Counted from the first letter of the stretch, positions 7,991 to 16,669 are shown. The stretch: 53,078 nucleotides of DNA from Bacteroidales bacterium (GCA_028689615.1 JAQVCV010000030.1:1-53078); one strand, 5' to 3'. Program-made: numbers and translations. Notes: generated by a model not told the origin, from the sequence alone.

Positions 7991-8452
7991 ATGAGGAAAC
8001 CACTGTTGTTGATTGCGCTGCTGCTCGCCGTGCTGGCCATGCACGCCGAAGGGACGAAGGAGATTATGCCGACGGCGGAGGCATTGAAGTGGATTCACCA
8101 TTTGAGTGATTTCAACGGCCAAACCATCACCACCCCCGGCACCTACCCGTTTACCCTGGTAAACTACATGGGTTGCGACTCCCTGGTGACCTACACTGTG
8201 AATGCCGCCGCCAACCCGGTGGTGAACCTTCCGGCCAACCAGACCCTCTGCCCCGGCGACGAGATCACCCTCGATGCCGGCCCAGGCTACGCCTCCTACC
8301 TTTGGAGCACCACAGCCACCACCCAAACCATCGTAGCCACCCAACCCGGAACCTACACCGTCACGGTGACCAATGCCGCAGGCTGCCAGGCCTCCGATTC
8401 GTTTGTTTACTCCTCATCCGGCCCGCCACCCAACCCCATCAAACACAATTGA
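7991..8452 (+). CDS. Miniature member of the tandem Ig-repeat secreted family
   Basis: A 153-aa secreted protein. Signal peptide MRKPLLLIALLLAVLAMHAEG, then GTKEIMPT, the same mature N-terminus as the three large genes that follow (GTKQISPD, GTRELEPN, GTKQINPD). It then jumps to the C-terminal Ig-like repeats: GTYPFTLVNYMGCDSLVTYTV corresponds to GVFRDTLTNFMGCDSITEITV in the large members, and LPANQTLCPGDEITLDAG to LGEDQVVCQGQSTTLG. It ends NPIKHN like two of the large members. It therefore looks like an internal-deletion version lacking the central 400 or so residues. The start at 7991 is chosen because the upstream TTG lies in the -7 box. No T9SS sorting domain is present. Function is unknown; surface or periplasmic location is inferred. 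Confidence 0.75.
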   Translation: MRKPLLLIALLLAVLAMHAEGTKEIMPTAEALKWIHHLSDFNGQTITTPGTYPFTLVNYMGCDSLVTYTVNAAANPVVNLPANQTLCPGDEITLDAGPGYASYLWSTTATTQTIVATQPGTYTVTVTNAAGCQASDSFVYSSSGPPPNPIKHN

Positions 8453-8513
8453 CCCCGCGATACCGCCTGCTCCCAATATGAGACTTTAACCTATTACTTT
8501 ACATACTATTCCG

Positions 8514-10283
8514 ATGACGCACAAACAGGTAATCATTTCGCTCATGCTTCTCACTGCCCTTCCGGGATGGATAAAGGGGGAAGGGACCAAACAAATATCG
8601 CCCGATATGGGCAACCAGTATTTTATTCACATAAGGAACAGCGGATCGAGAGGGTGTTTTGGTACAAAGGCGTGCAATGACATATACACACGAATTCTTT
8701 TTGAGATAAAAGCTCCCGGCGAACGGGTTTATTTTGGAGCGAAAATGCGCAATTGGTATCCTGACACCTACAATTATGAAATAAAGAAACTTGACGGCAC
8801 TCTTGTTCAAAGCGGTGCTTTGCCGAAAACTGCCGGAAACCCCGGCTACATTCCCGATTATGAATTAGCCACGCTTGGCCCCTCCAACGTTACTCCGGGA
8901 GGATATACAGCCATTAGCTGCTCTCCTCCCGATAGCGGCACTTATATCTTCGATTTCGATATCGGGAACACAGGTTCGGAGTACGAACTCGAATTTTTTG
9001 ACCTGACTGTTGTGAATGAATTGGGCGAAGAACAACTCGGGAGGCTATACTCATATTCCTGGAACTTTACCACTTCGGCAGGATCAAAGAAATACAAAGG
9101 GAAGATGTATCCAATTACAGCCGACAGTGTTGTTACGGAAATAGACTTCAACGGCATGCAGCCTTATGCCTTTAGCGTGTCGTGCAACCTGACAGGGTGT
9201 TTCAATACCAACAATTTCATCCTCGATCGCCGCTCGGTTGACGGATTGAACAATTATCCGCAGTACAGGGTGTTTTTCAACAATCCCGATCCAGAAATCT
9301 TTCCATCCGGCACCCTTGGGCAGCTTACCAACATAGAAACAGTGAACGAGTGCGATGGCAATCTCGACATCATTCTGTGGGCCAACAAACCCGGCTTGTG
9401 CGACATCATGCTCGATATTGATCCCACCCCGGGCTTTCAGAATATGGATCGCTACCTCGATGGAAACATCGAGCCAGGGATACCAAACGTGATTACCTGG
9501 GACGGGATTGACGGTATGGGCAACCCTGTTGACAACGGGACCCCTATAACTGTGATCGTAACCTTTGTGAATGGCAGAACCAACCTGCCCCTCTACGACG
9601 TGGAATACGGCGATACATGGCAGGGCTTCAAGGTTGCGTTGGTTCGTCCGCCAGGCCCGGCTCCCAAAGTCTTTTGGTGCGATACGTTAATTTATAGTTA
9701 TTCGCCCCCTGGCAATTACCCCCCGCAGTCGCTCGAACTCGATGGGTGCACCAATCCCAACGGATGTCATGCCTGGGGTGGCATTGGCGATAGCAAAACA
9801 ATAAACACCTGGTGGTACTCCCTCACCTCGTCGCAATTCCCTGTTCCGCTGGTTTACAAACGATCCAATTTTATCCCCATTCCATACATCCTGTGTGAAG
9901 GCGACAGCGTGAACGTGTTTGGCAACTGGGTAAGCCAGCCGGGTGTTTTCCGCGATACCCTTACCAACTTCATGGGGTGCGATTCTATTACCGAGATCAC
10001 TGTATCGGTGTTGCCTGGACCTGTTATCGAGTTGGGAGAAGACCAGGTGGTGTGCCAGGGGCAAAGCACCACGTTGGGAATGGTTGTCCCGGGTGTAACG
10101 GCCTACGAATGGAACACAGTTCCCCCGCAACCCACCCCGTTGGGTACCGATCCCACCCTCACCGTGAACACCACCGCCACCTATCAGGTGCAAATCACTG
10201 CTACCAACGGCTGCATCCGTACCGATCAGGTGCACGTGACGGCAGCACCCTACATCAACGCCCAACCCATCAAACACAATTGA
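8514..10283 (+). CDS. Secreted SprB-like family protein, tandem copy A
   Basis: A 589-aa secreted protein with signal peptide MTHKQVIISLMLLTALPGWIKG. A conserved N-terminal module (EGTKQISPD...RGCFGTKAC...ILFEIKAPGERVYFGAK) is followed by a beta-rich central region with the sequence TEIDFNGMQPYAFSVSCN. Two C-terminal Ig-like repeats begin CEGDSVNVFGNWVSQPG and LGEDQVVCQGQSTTLG. Similar modules are known from large gliding-motility-associated Bacteroidota surface proteins, which normally end in a T9SS type B domain. Here the protein stops at INAQPIKHN with no sorting domain. The central part closely matches copy C, whereas the signal peptide and C-terminal 60 residues are nearly identical at DNA level to copy B. 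Role inferred: cell-surface or periplasmic adhesion/structure. Confidence 0.8.
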   Translation: MTHKQVIISLMLLTALPGWIKGEGTKQISPDMGNQYFIHIRNSGSRGCFGTKACNDIYTRILFEIKAPGERVYFGAKMRNWYPDTYNYEIKKLDGTLVQSGALPKTAGNPGYIPDYELATLGPSNVTPGGYTAISCSPPDSGTYIFDFDIGNTGSEYELEFFDLTVVNELGEEQLGRLYSYSWNFTTSAGSKKYKGKMYPITADSVVTEIDFNGMQPYAFSVSCNLTGCFNTNNFILDRRSVDGLNNYPQYRVFFNNPDPEIFPSGTLGQLTNIETVNECDGNLDIILWANKPGLCDIMLDIDPTPGFQNMDRYLDGNIEPGIPNVITWDGIDGMGNPVDNGTPITVIVTFVNGRTNLPLYDVEYGDTWQGFKVALVRPPGPAPKVFWCDTLIYSYSPPGNYPPQSLELDGCTNPNGCHAWGGIGDSKTINTWWYSLTSSQFPVPLVYKRSNFIPIPYILCEGDSVNVFGNWVSQPGVFRDTLTNFMGCDSITEITVSVLPGPVIELGEDQVVCQGQSTTLGMVVPGVTAYEWNTVPPQPTPLGTDPTLTVNTTATYQVQITATNGCIRTDQVHVTAAPYINAQPIKHN

Positions 10284-10331
10284 CACGCCGTATCCTCTTC
10301 CCATTTGTATAAACAAACAACCTATATCCCG

Positions 10332-12089
10332 ATGACGTACAAACAGGTAATCATTTCGCTCATGCTTCTCACTGCCCTTCCGGGATGGATAAAGGGGGAG
10401 GGGACAAGGGAATTGGAACCCAATTCAACTTACGGGGTTACCTTAAGAGCTCGCTACGACCCTGTGCTCAACAGCGATGAAGGCGGCCCTTTCGCCACAC
10501 CCGGCTGCCCCGATGAATACAAACTCTGGGTTTCGATTGCCGAAGTTGGGGAAAAAATCTTGTTTGGATTTAAAAAAAACAGCGGCTTTGCAACAGTAAA
10601 TGTTACTCTGCGTGATGCTTCCGGCAATATCGTTTTTCCAACTACACCAATCCCTACAAGTGGCACTGGTTACATTGATAATTACAATCAGGCAGTAGCC
10701 GGGCCGGTCACCATTAACCCTGCCGGTTACACCCCATTCGAATGTACCCCGCCAGCCCCCGGTGATTATTATGTTGAGTTTTCATGGACAATTTTTGGTC
10801 AGACTGGAAATCAACAATTACGCTTCTATGACATTACGGTCGTAGATGCCGCCAATCAGGAAAAACAAGGCCGGCTTTGGAGCAAAAACTGGCAATTGCT
10901 CACCGTTAATAATTCTAATCCATTTTTTGGAGTCATGTTCCCCTATACCGACGACCAGATCACCACCCGCATTGATTTCAACGGCATGGCTCCGGCGAGG
11001 TTTACAATAGCATGCAATCCGACAGGATGTGCCAATACAGGCGATTTCATCAGCGACAGGAAATCACGGGAGGGAAATTACACCTATCCCGCGTATAAAA
11101 TTTTTGTTAATAATCCTGATGAAGATTTATTCCCGACAGGTATCGTGGGAGGGGTGGATAGTGTGAACGTCAACAATCCATGCGATGGAACGGTTAACAT
11201 CAATATGTATGTGAATAAACAGGGTATGGCTGAAATTCTACTAAATATTAATCCCTTGCCTGGAGTTCAGGATGAAGATGTTGTACTGAATGACACTGTA
11301 TATACGGGAAATGCCTCCACGATCGAATGGAATGGGTTGAATGGTGAGGGAAATCTGGTTCCCAGTGGTACAACTTTTAATATTGAGGTTACATACATCA
11401 ACGGACTAACGCATTTGCCGCTTTATGACGTAGAATACAGTGCAGCCGATTGGCAAGGATTCATAGTTGATTTAATTCGGCCAGAAGGTAATAAACCTCT
11501 TGTTTTTTGGGATGATCGTGATGTACAGGGTACAACAGAATTGAATGGCTGTCTCGATCCGGGAGGTTGCCATTCATGGAATTTCGATATGGGAGACGAA
11601 AATACAATCAACACCTGGTGGTTTGCCGTCAGCACCACGCTGGTTCCCATCACCATCCAATACCGCCGCTCCGAAACCATCCCTTACAATTACATCCTGT
11701 GCGAGGGCGACAGCGTGAACGTGTTTGGCAACTGGGTGAGCGAACCTGGTGTTTTCAGCGATACCCTCACCAACTTCATGGGTTGCGACTCCATATCCGA
11801 GGTCACCGTCACAGTGAAACCGGGCCCCGTGATCGAACTGGGCGACGATCAGGTGCTCTGCCAGGGGGCAAGCACTACCTTAGGCGCGGTTGTTCCCAAC
11901 GTGGCTTCGTATGTCTGGAACACCGTTCCCCCGCAACCCACCCCGTTGGGTACCGATCCCACCCTCACCGTGAACACCACCGCCACCTACCAGGTGCAAA
12001 TCACCGCCACCAACGGCTGCATCCGTACCGATCAGGTGCACGTGACGGCAGCACCCTACATCAACGCCCAACCCATCAAACACAATTGA
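10332..12089 (+). CDS. Secreted SprB-like family protein, tandem copy B
   Basis: A 585-aa secreted protein. The ATG at 10332 is chosen because it aligns exactly with the start of copy A (MTYKQVIISLMLLTALPGWIKG against MTHKQV...); an upstream TTG at 10305 would add nine unsupported residues. After EGTRELEPN the N-terminal and central regions diverge strongly from copies A and C (for example KLWVSIAEVGEKILFGFKK). The architecture is kept: RIDFNGMAPARFTIACN, NTINTWWFAVS, then CEGDSVNVFGNWVSEPG and LGDDQVLCQGASTTLG Ig-like repeats. Its last 165 bases differ from those of copy A by only a few substitutions, and both end INAQPIKHN. No sorting domain, no enzyme motif. The 48-base gap from copy A also suggests co-transcription. 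Confidence 0.8.
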   Translation: MTYKQVIISLMLLTALPGWIKGEGTRELEPNSTYGVTLRARYDPVLNSDEGGPFATPGCPDEYKLWVSIAEVGEKILFGFKKNSGFATVNVTLRDASGNIVFPTTPIPTSGTGYIDNYNQAVAGPVTINPAGYTPFECTPPAPGDYYVEFSWTIFGQTGNQQLRFYDITVVDAANQEKQGRLWSKNWQLLTVNNSNPFFGVMFPYTDDQITTRIDFNGMAPARFTIACNPTGCANTGDFISDRKSREGNYTYPAYKIFVNNPDEDLFPTGIVGGVDSVNVNNPCDGTVNINMYVNKQGMAEILLNINPLPGVQDEDVVLNDTVYTGNASTIEWNGLNGEGNLVPSGTTFNIEVTYINGLTHLPLYDVEYSAADWQGFIVDLIRPEGNKPLVFWDDRDVQGTTELNGCLDPGGCHSWNFDMGDENTINTWWFAVSTTLVPITIQYRRSETIPYNYILCEGDSVNVFGNWVSEPGVFSDTLTNFMGCDSISEVTVTVKPGPVIELGDDQVLCQGASTTLGAVVPNVASYVWNTVPPQPTPLGTDPTLTVNTTATYQVQITATNGCIRTDQVHVTAAPYINAQPIKHN

Positions 12090-12142
12090 CGCGCCGTATG
12101 CTTTGAAGCCAGCCTCGCCAACCCTCCCAAAATCGTTGCAAA

Positions 12143-13942
12143 ATGAACCGCCACCTTCCGTCTGTTGCCTCCTTCCTGATTGTATCAACCCTGTTGGTGG
12201 CTCATCCCGAAGGAACCAAACAGATCAACCCCGATGTCAACCACCAGTATTATATCCACATCCGCAACAGCAGTTCGCTGCGTGGGTGTTTCGGCACCAA
12301 GGCCTGTTCCGATCTCAACACCCGCATCCTTTTCGACATCAAAGAGCCCGGTGAACGGGTGTTTTTCGGCGCTAAATTGTTGAATACCTACCCGTCAACT
12401 TACGGCTACGAGATAAAGAAAACCGATGGCACGCTGGTGGCATCGGGCAATTTGCCCAAGACTGCCGGCAACCCCGGGTTCATTGCAACCTTCGCGCAGG
12501 CTGTGGCAGGCCCTGTGAACATCGATCCGGCCGGTTACGAACCCCTGAGCATCTCGGCGCCCGACAGCGGAACCTACATCTTCGATTTCAACATTGGCAC
12601 CAGCACCAGCGAGTTCCCTGTGGAGTTTTTCGACCTCACCATCACCAACGCCGCCAGCGAGTTGCAGGAGGGGAGGCTCTACAGCTACGCCTGGAACTTC
12701 ACCACCCTCAACGAAACGAAGAAATTCAAGGGAAAGATGTACCCCTACACCGCCGACAGCGTGGTGACCGAGATAGACTTCAACGGGATGCAGCCTTATG
12801 CATTCAGCGTGTCGTGCAACCTCACCGGCTGCTTCAATACCAACAATTTCATCCTCGACCGCCGCTCGGTTGCCGGCAACCACACCTACCCACAATACCG
12901 CGTTTTTTTGAACGAACCCGACGAAGCCATCTTCCCGTCGGGCACTATGGGTCAGATTGACTCGATTGCGGTGGAGAACGATTGCAGCGGTCTGGCCAAC
13001 ATTTTCATCTATGCCAACAAACCAGGCCTCGCCGACGTGCAACTCGACATTGACCCCACGCCAGGCTTTCAAATTACCGACCGGTTGCTCACAGGAAACA
13101 TCGACGCCGGTGTGGCCAACCTCTTCGTGTGGGATGGACTCGACGGTGCCGGAAACCCCGTTCCCAGCAGCACTCCCGTCACCATCACCGTTACCTTTGT
13201 CAACGGCCGCACCAACCTGCCGTTGTTCGATGTGGAATACAGCCAGCAAGCTTCGGTTCCCCAGTCGGAATGGTGGCAGGGATTTATTGTTGATATGGTT
13301 CGCCCTGCCGGTCCACGCCCCGAAGTGTTCTGGTGCGATACGCTGGTATATAGCTACACACCACCGGGCAACTTTCCGCCCGAATCGCTCGAACTTACTG
13401 GTTGCCTTGAGCCGCAGGGCTGCCACGACTGGGGTTTCGACGTGGGCAACGAGCGCACCATCAACACCTGGTGGTACTCGCTCACCTCGTCGCAGGCCCC
13501 GGTTACCATCACCTACCGCCGCGATGATTTCATAGTCAATCCCGTGCATATTTGCGATGGCGACAGCGCCCTTGTGATGGGCAACTGGGTGAGCTCTGCC
13601 GGAACCTGGGGCGACACCACCATCAATTCCATGAATTGCGATTCGATTACCCACTTCGTGGTGAGCATGCACCCCAATCCCGTGGTTGACCTCGGTGCCG
13701 ATCAGCAGTTGTGCCAGGGTGAGAGCACCACGTTGGGCGGCACCATCGCGGGTGTAACTAACTACCTGTGGAACACCATCCCGCCACAAGCCGTGCCCGT
13801 GGCTACCACTCCCCAATTCACCACCAACCAGTCGAATACCCTGCGCATCGAGGTCTCAACCCCCTTTGGCTGCACCGATGCCGATACCATCCAGGTGATG
13901 GCGGCGCCGGTGATACCATCCAATGCCATCCGCCATTTTTAG
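12143..13942 (+). CDS. Secreted SprB-like family protein, tandem copy C
   Basis: A 599-aa secreted protein with its own signal peptide (MNRHLPSVASFLIVSTLLVAHPEG), unlike that of copies A and B. The mature part GTKQINPD...RGCFGTKAC...RILFDIKEPGERVFFGAK and the block TEIDFNGMQPYAFSVSCN, NTNNFILDRRSV are closely similar to copy A. The C-terminal Ig-like repeats (CDGDSALVMGNWVSSAG, LGADQQLCQGESTTLG) have drifted further and the tail is SNAIRHF rather than AQPIKHN. No sorting domain. As last gene of the tandem set it shows what the ends look like without homogenisation between neighbours. The GC-rich codon use creates a long antisense open frame that is not a gene. Confidence 0.8.
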   Translation: MNRHLPSVASFLIVSTLLVAHPEGTKQINPDVNHQYYIHIRNSSSLRGCFGTKACSDLNTRILFDIKEPGERVFFGAKLLNTYPSTYGYEIKKTDGTLVASGNLPKTAGNPGFIATFAQAVAGPVNIDPAGYEPLSISAPDSGTYIFDFNIGTSTSEFPVEFFDLTITNAASELQEGRLYSYAWNFTTLNETKKFKGKMYPYTADSVVTEIDFNGMQPYAFSVSCNLTGCFNTNNFILDRRSVAGNHTYPQYRVFLNEPDEAIFPSGTMGQIDSIAVENDCSGLANIFIYANKPGLADVQLDIDPTPGFQITDRLLTGNIDAGVANLFVWDGLDGAGNPVPSSTPVTITVTFVNGRTNLPLFDVEYSQQASVPQSEWWQGFIVDMVRPAGPRPEVFWCDTLVYSYTPPGNFPPESLELTGCLEPQGCHDWGFDVGNERTINTWWYSLTSSQAPVTITYRRDDFIVNPVHICDGDSALVMGNWVSSAGTWGDTTINSMNCDSITHFVVSMHPNPVVDLGADQQLCQGESTTLGGTIAGVTNYLWNTIPPQAVPVATTPQFTTNQSNTLRIEVSTPFGCTDADTIQVMAAPVIPSNAIRHF

Positions 13943-13991
13943 CTGTTCGATACCAAAGGCAAAAGGAAGCCGTTAGTCAAATAAAAAAACC

Positions 13992-14627
13992 ATGAAAATC
14001 GGAAGCGTAGAACTCATCCCCCGGATTCCCGACATCATCAGCGCGGCAGTAGCCATGCTGGCCCTGGTGAATCCCATTCAGAAGATTTTCCTGATCAGTT
14101 CGTTGCGCGAGAACCTCTCCGACGCGCAAATCCGCTCCATCATCACCAAGTCAACCCTAATCGCGTTTCTTACCCTCATCGTATTTCTGGCGTTTGGCAA
14201 CATCATATTCCACTACGTGTTTCACATCCAGTTGTATGCCTTCCGCATCACCTGTGGATCGGTGTTGGTTTACAGCGGTCTGATGGCGCTCAACAAAGGG
14301 GTCATCATCCAGATTGATAAGAATGTGCGTATCCAGGACATCTCGTCGGTGCCCATTGCCATCCCCATGATAGCCGGGCCCGGCACCATCACCGCCGCTG
14401 TGAGTTTTCCCAACGAGTACGGCGCGGCGGCCACCATAGCGGGTATTGTAGTGGCCCTTGGCATCAATTTTCTGGTGATGCTTTCGGCACGCCACACCGG
14501 GCAGTTTCTCATCCGCCACAACTTCATGTCGCCCCTGTTGCGCATCATCGGCCTGATTGTGGCCACCATCGGCATCCAGATGATGAGCGACGGGGTGGTT
14601 GATTTTATCAGGGTGACGGGGGTGTGA
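13992..14627 (+). CDS. MarC-family integral membrane protein
   Basis: A 211-aa inner-membrane protein with six hydrophobic segments. Family signatures are visible: LVNPIQKIFLISSL in the first helix region, and PIAIPMIAGPGTITAAV in the middle, the conserved P-x-AGPGTIT loop of MarC/UPF0056 proteins. MarC proteins were once linked to multiple antibiotic resistance but their transported substrate is not established; some archaeal relatives have been reported to move small amino acids. The gene follows the secreted cluster by 49 bases and converges with the DUF4143 ATPase, nine bases separating the stops. A second, clearly distinct MarC-type gene lies at 51966-52619. Confidence 0.85.
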   Translation: MKIGSVELIPRIPDIISAAVAMLALVNPIQKIFLISSLRENLSDAQIRSIITKSTLIAFLTLIVFLAFGNIIFHYVFHIQLYAFRITCGSVLVYSGLMALNKGVIIQIDKNVRIQDISSVPIAIPMIAGPGTITAAVSFPNEYGAAATIAGIVVALGINFLVMLSARHTGQFLIRHNFMSPLLRIIGLIVATIGIQMMSDGVVDFIRVTGV

Positions 14628-14636
14628 TGGGGATAA

Positions 14637-15854
14637 TCAATCCTCTCGCTTAAGAAACTCCCTGATGTGAACGTGCTCAATACCTTTATAACTTCCTGAT
14701 GCAGTTTCGTCCATGCTCACCACGGTTTTCGGGCAATTATCGGGAATGGCCAGCAGGTTTCCAAATTCGCGCTGATGGGTCTCGTCGTTGTGAATTAAAT
14801 AAGCTACCTGGATGTAGTGTTTTTCCCCGTTTCTGATGGCCACGAAGTCAATCTCTTTATCACCCATTTTTCCGACAAATACTTCAAAACCTCTGGTTAA
14901 CAGATGGTGATATACCAGGTTCTCCAGCACCTTAGCGATGTCCTTCTGTTGAAATGGGAGGAGCATGTGTCGCATCCCCACATCCTGAAAAAAGTACTTG
15001 TCGCCTATCTCGAAAATTTTTCGGCCCTGAACTTCCATCCTTTTTACACGATGAATTAAATAGACAGCCTCAAGGTAACTGAGATATTCCAATACCTGTC
15101 TTGTAGAAATGGTAACCATTTGTGATTTGAGATAGTCGCTGATTTTTTTTGCAGAGAGGAGGCTCCCTGTAATGTCGGCCAGAAAGTAGATCATGTCGGT
15201 GAGGAAACGGGTGTTTCTGATGTTGAACCGGCCCACGATGTCCTTTAGAACGATGGTATTGAAAATGTTTTTGAGGTATTCTCTTACCACCTCGTCGTTG
15301 TCGGGCAAATGGATCAGATGGGGCATTCCCCCCTGTCGGATGTACCGCAACAGGGTCTGGTTGTCGTCAGGAAGTTGATGAAATCTGCAAAACTCGTTGT
15401 ATGATAGCGAATATACTGGTATTTGAACGGTCCGCCCGCTCAACAGGGTAGCCAATTCGCCGGATAGCATCATGGCATTACTTCCTGAAACACAAATATC
15501 CCAACCAGTATTGAAGGCAAGGCTCCTGATGGCAAGTTGGAAGTTCTCAATTTCCTGCACTTCATCAATAAACAGGTGTTTATTCCCTGGGTGAAGGTCA
15601 AATTGCGTCATGTATTCCATCAACTGACCATCGTTTTTGATTTGGTTGAAGGCATAGTCTTCTTTATTGATGAAAACCACCAGTGCATCAGGGTCTTTCT
15701 CCCTGATGGCTGAGGCTATCTGTTTCAACAGGCAACTTTTCCCCACGCGTCGCTGGCCGGAGATTACTTTGATGACACCCGCATTGATATAGGGCTCAAT
15801 TCGGCTCAGGTATTGATCGCGATTAATGATTCCAGTATTGACAAAGTTTTTCAT
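14637..15854 (-). CDS. AAA-family ATPase with DUF4143
   Basis: A 405-aa cytoplasmic protein. The N-terminal AAA-type P-loop domain has Walker A GQRRVGKS (about residues 33-40) and Walker B HLFIDEVQ, followed by a sensor-like SGSNAMML. The C-terminal part carries the DUF4143 module (FFQDVGMRHMLLPF ... ENLVYHHLLTRGFEVFVGKMGDKEIDFVAI), whose GxxEIDF-x(n)-Q stretch resembles a PD-(D/E)XK nuclease core: E/D in KEIDFVA and Q in YIQVAY. The family is very common and often multicopy in Bacteroidota and archaea, and its job is not established; links to defence and toxin-antitoxin-like loci have been suggested. The start at 15854 is preceded within 150 bases by three regularly spaced palindromes that overlap the likely promoter, pointing to repression by a dedicated factor or by itself. 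Confidence 0.85.
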   Translation of the reverse strand: MKNFVNTGIINRDQYLSRIEPYINAGVIKVISGQRRVGKSCLLKQIASAIREKDPDALVVFINKEDYAFNQIKNDGQLMEYMTQFDLHPGNKHLFIDEVQEIENFQLAIRSLAFNTGWDICVSGSNAMMLSGELATLLSGRTVQIPVYSLSYNEFCRFHQLPDDNQTLLRYIRQGGMPHLIHLPDNDEVVREYLKNIFNTIVLKDIVGRFNIRNTRFLTDMIYFLADITGSLLSAKKISDYLKSQMVTISTRQVLEYLSYLEAVYLIHRVKRMEVQGRKIFEIGDKYFFQDVGMRHMLLPFQQKDIAKVLENLVYHHLLTRGFEVFVGKMGDKEIDFVAIRNGEKHYIQVAYLIHNDETHQREFGNLLAIPDNCPKTVVSMDETASGSYKGIEHVHIREFLKRED

Positions 15855-15870
15855 TGGTAATCTATTTCCG

Positions 15871-15878
15871 CGAAATTA
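15871..15878 (-). promoter_or_regulatory. Possible -7 box of the DUF4143 ATPase gene
   Basis: On the minus strand the sequence reads TAATTTCG, one mismatch from TAnnTTTG, 17 bases before the ATG at 15854. The -33 region would fall inside the first palindrome (15881-15908). Confidence 0.35.
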
Positions 15879-15880
15879 GT

Positions 15881-15987
15881 AAAAGTTTTACTTACGAGTA
15901 AAACTTTTGGCTGTTATATAGTAAGTTTTATCTATGAGTAAAACTTTCGGTTAAAGTATCAAAAGTTTTACTTACGAGTAAAACTTT
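15881..15987. promoter_or_regulatory. Operator-like array: three palindromes at exact 40-bp spacing
   Basis: Palindromes start at 15881, 15921 and 15961. The first is AAAAGTTTTACT, TACG, AGTAAAACTTTT with perfect 12-bp arms; the third repeats it with one lost terminal base pair; the second (GTAAGTTTTATC, TATG, AGTAAAACTTTC) is imperfect. The 12-base linkers are unrelated in sequence but identical in length, so spacing rather than linker sequence is conserved. The array lies just upstream of the DUF4143 ATPase start. A dimeric repressor binding three sites along the promoter is the natural reading. Confidence 0.75.
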
Positions 15988-16198
15988 CTTCCTGGAATTA
16001 GAATGCGGAGGTGGTGAGAGACTGGGGGACTTTGGGAGTTGACGACAGGGGGAAGGTTTTCAGATAGTTATCCGAATCCTCAACCCTCCATCTCTACAAC
16101 CTTCTGCCCCCCCTCAACTTCCTTGAATCCTTGAATCTTTGATCGCGATCGCCCTGATAGCTATCGGGGGGATGAATCTTTGAATCAAAAAAACCTTG
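15988..16198. other. Intergenic spacer with dispersed repeat words
   Basis: No gene is seen. From about 16121 to 16190 it contains CTTGAATCCTTGAATCTTTG, then a near-palindrome CCCTGATAGCTATCGGGG (16152-16169) and GAATCTTTGAATC. Related words recur at 22719-22755 and 36018-36216 in this window. Confidence 0.6.
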
Positions 16199-16516
16199 TC
16201 ATCCCCCCACAACCCTCAATCCCACGATGCTGCCGATGAGGGTGAATATAAAGAAGATACGCCACCAGTCGGAAGGTTCTTTGAAGAGGAAGATGCCCAC
16301 CAGAACAGTACCTACGGCTCCGATGCCTGTCCATACGGCGTAAGCTGTTCCCATGGGAATGGTTTGCGATGCTTTGTTGAGGAGTATGAAACTGAGGGTT
16401 ATGCTTACGAAAAAGGCAGCCGACCACAGCAGATTGGTGAAGTTTTGCGAGAGTTTGAGGCTTGTTGTGAAGGCCACTTCAAAGAGGCCTGCAACCACCA
16501 GAATGATCCAGTTCAT
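16199..16516 (-). CDS. sugE: SMR-family exporter, SugE/Gdx type
   Basis: A 105-aa inner-membrane protein with four hydrophobic helices, the normal size for small multidrug resistance proteins, which act as antiparallel dimers driven by protons. The essential membrane Glu lies in helix 1 (VVAGLFEVAFTTSLK, residue 13). The sequence IPMGTAYAVWTGIGAVGTVLVG is the SugE/Gdx hallmark. SugE/Gdx proteins export guanidinium and some quaternary ammonium compounds. The start at 16516 follows a good -7 box by only about 24 bases, leaving no room for a guanidine riboswitch. It reads away from the tRNA genes. Confidence 0.88.
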   Translation of the reverse strand: MNWIILVVAGLFEVAFTTSLKLSQNFTNLLWSAAFFVSITLSFILLNKASQTIPMGTAYAVWTGIGAVGTVLVGIFLFKEPSDWWRIFFIFTLIGSIVGLRVVGG

Positions 16517-16539
16517 GGGCAGGAGAAAGAAATTTTGTG

Positions 16540-16570
16540 CAAAAGTAGCCTATTCGGTTGGGGTAACGAA
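16540..16570 (-). promoter_or_regulatory. Promoter of the SugE-type gene
   Basis: On the minus strand TTCG (16570-16567), 19 bases, then TACTTTTG (16547-16540): a good -7 box and a one-mismatch -33 box with ideal spacing. The predicted leader is under 20 bases. Confidence 0.6.
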
Positions 16571-16669
16571 AAAAAAGTTGGGCATATAGAATGTTGAAGG
16601 TTAACGACTCTCTTTTGGCCGTGGTGGTAAATTTGAAAAGGGTGAAGTTTTTTTTATCCGCGGGGCTTG

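Noticed and set aside
12395-13816. 473-codon antisense open frame inside copy C
   Set aside because: It lies opposite a well-supported secreted protein and follows from GC-rich codon use; its product is Gly/His/Val-rich without motifs.
14637-16516. Toxin-antitoxin or defence island around the DUF4143 ATPase
   Set aside because: No partner gene of suitable size accompanies it; the neighbours are a MarC-type and an SMR exporter. Only the operator-like array supports special regulation.
16517-16620. Guanidine riboswitch before the SugE-type gene
   Set aside because: The -7 box is only about 24 bases from the start codon, leaving no room for a ykkC-type RNA in the leader.
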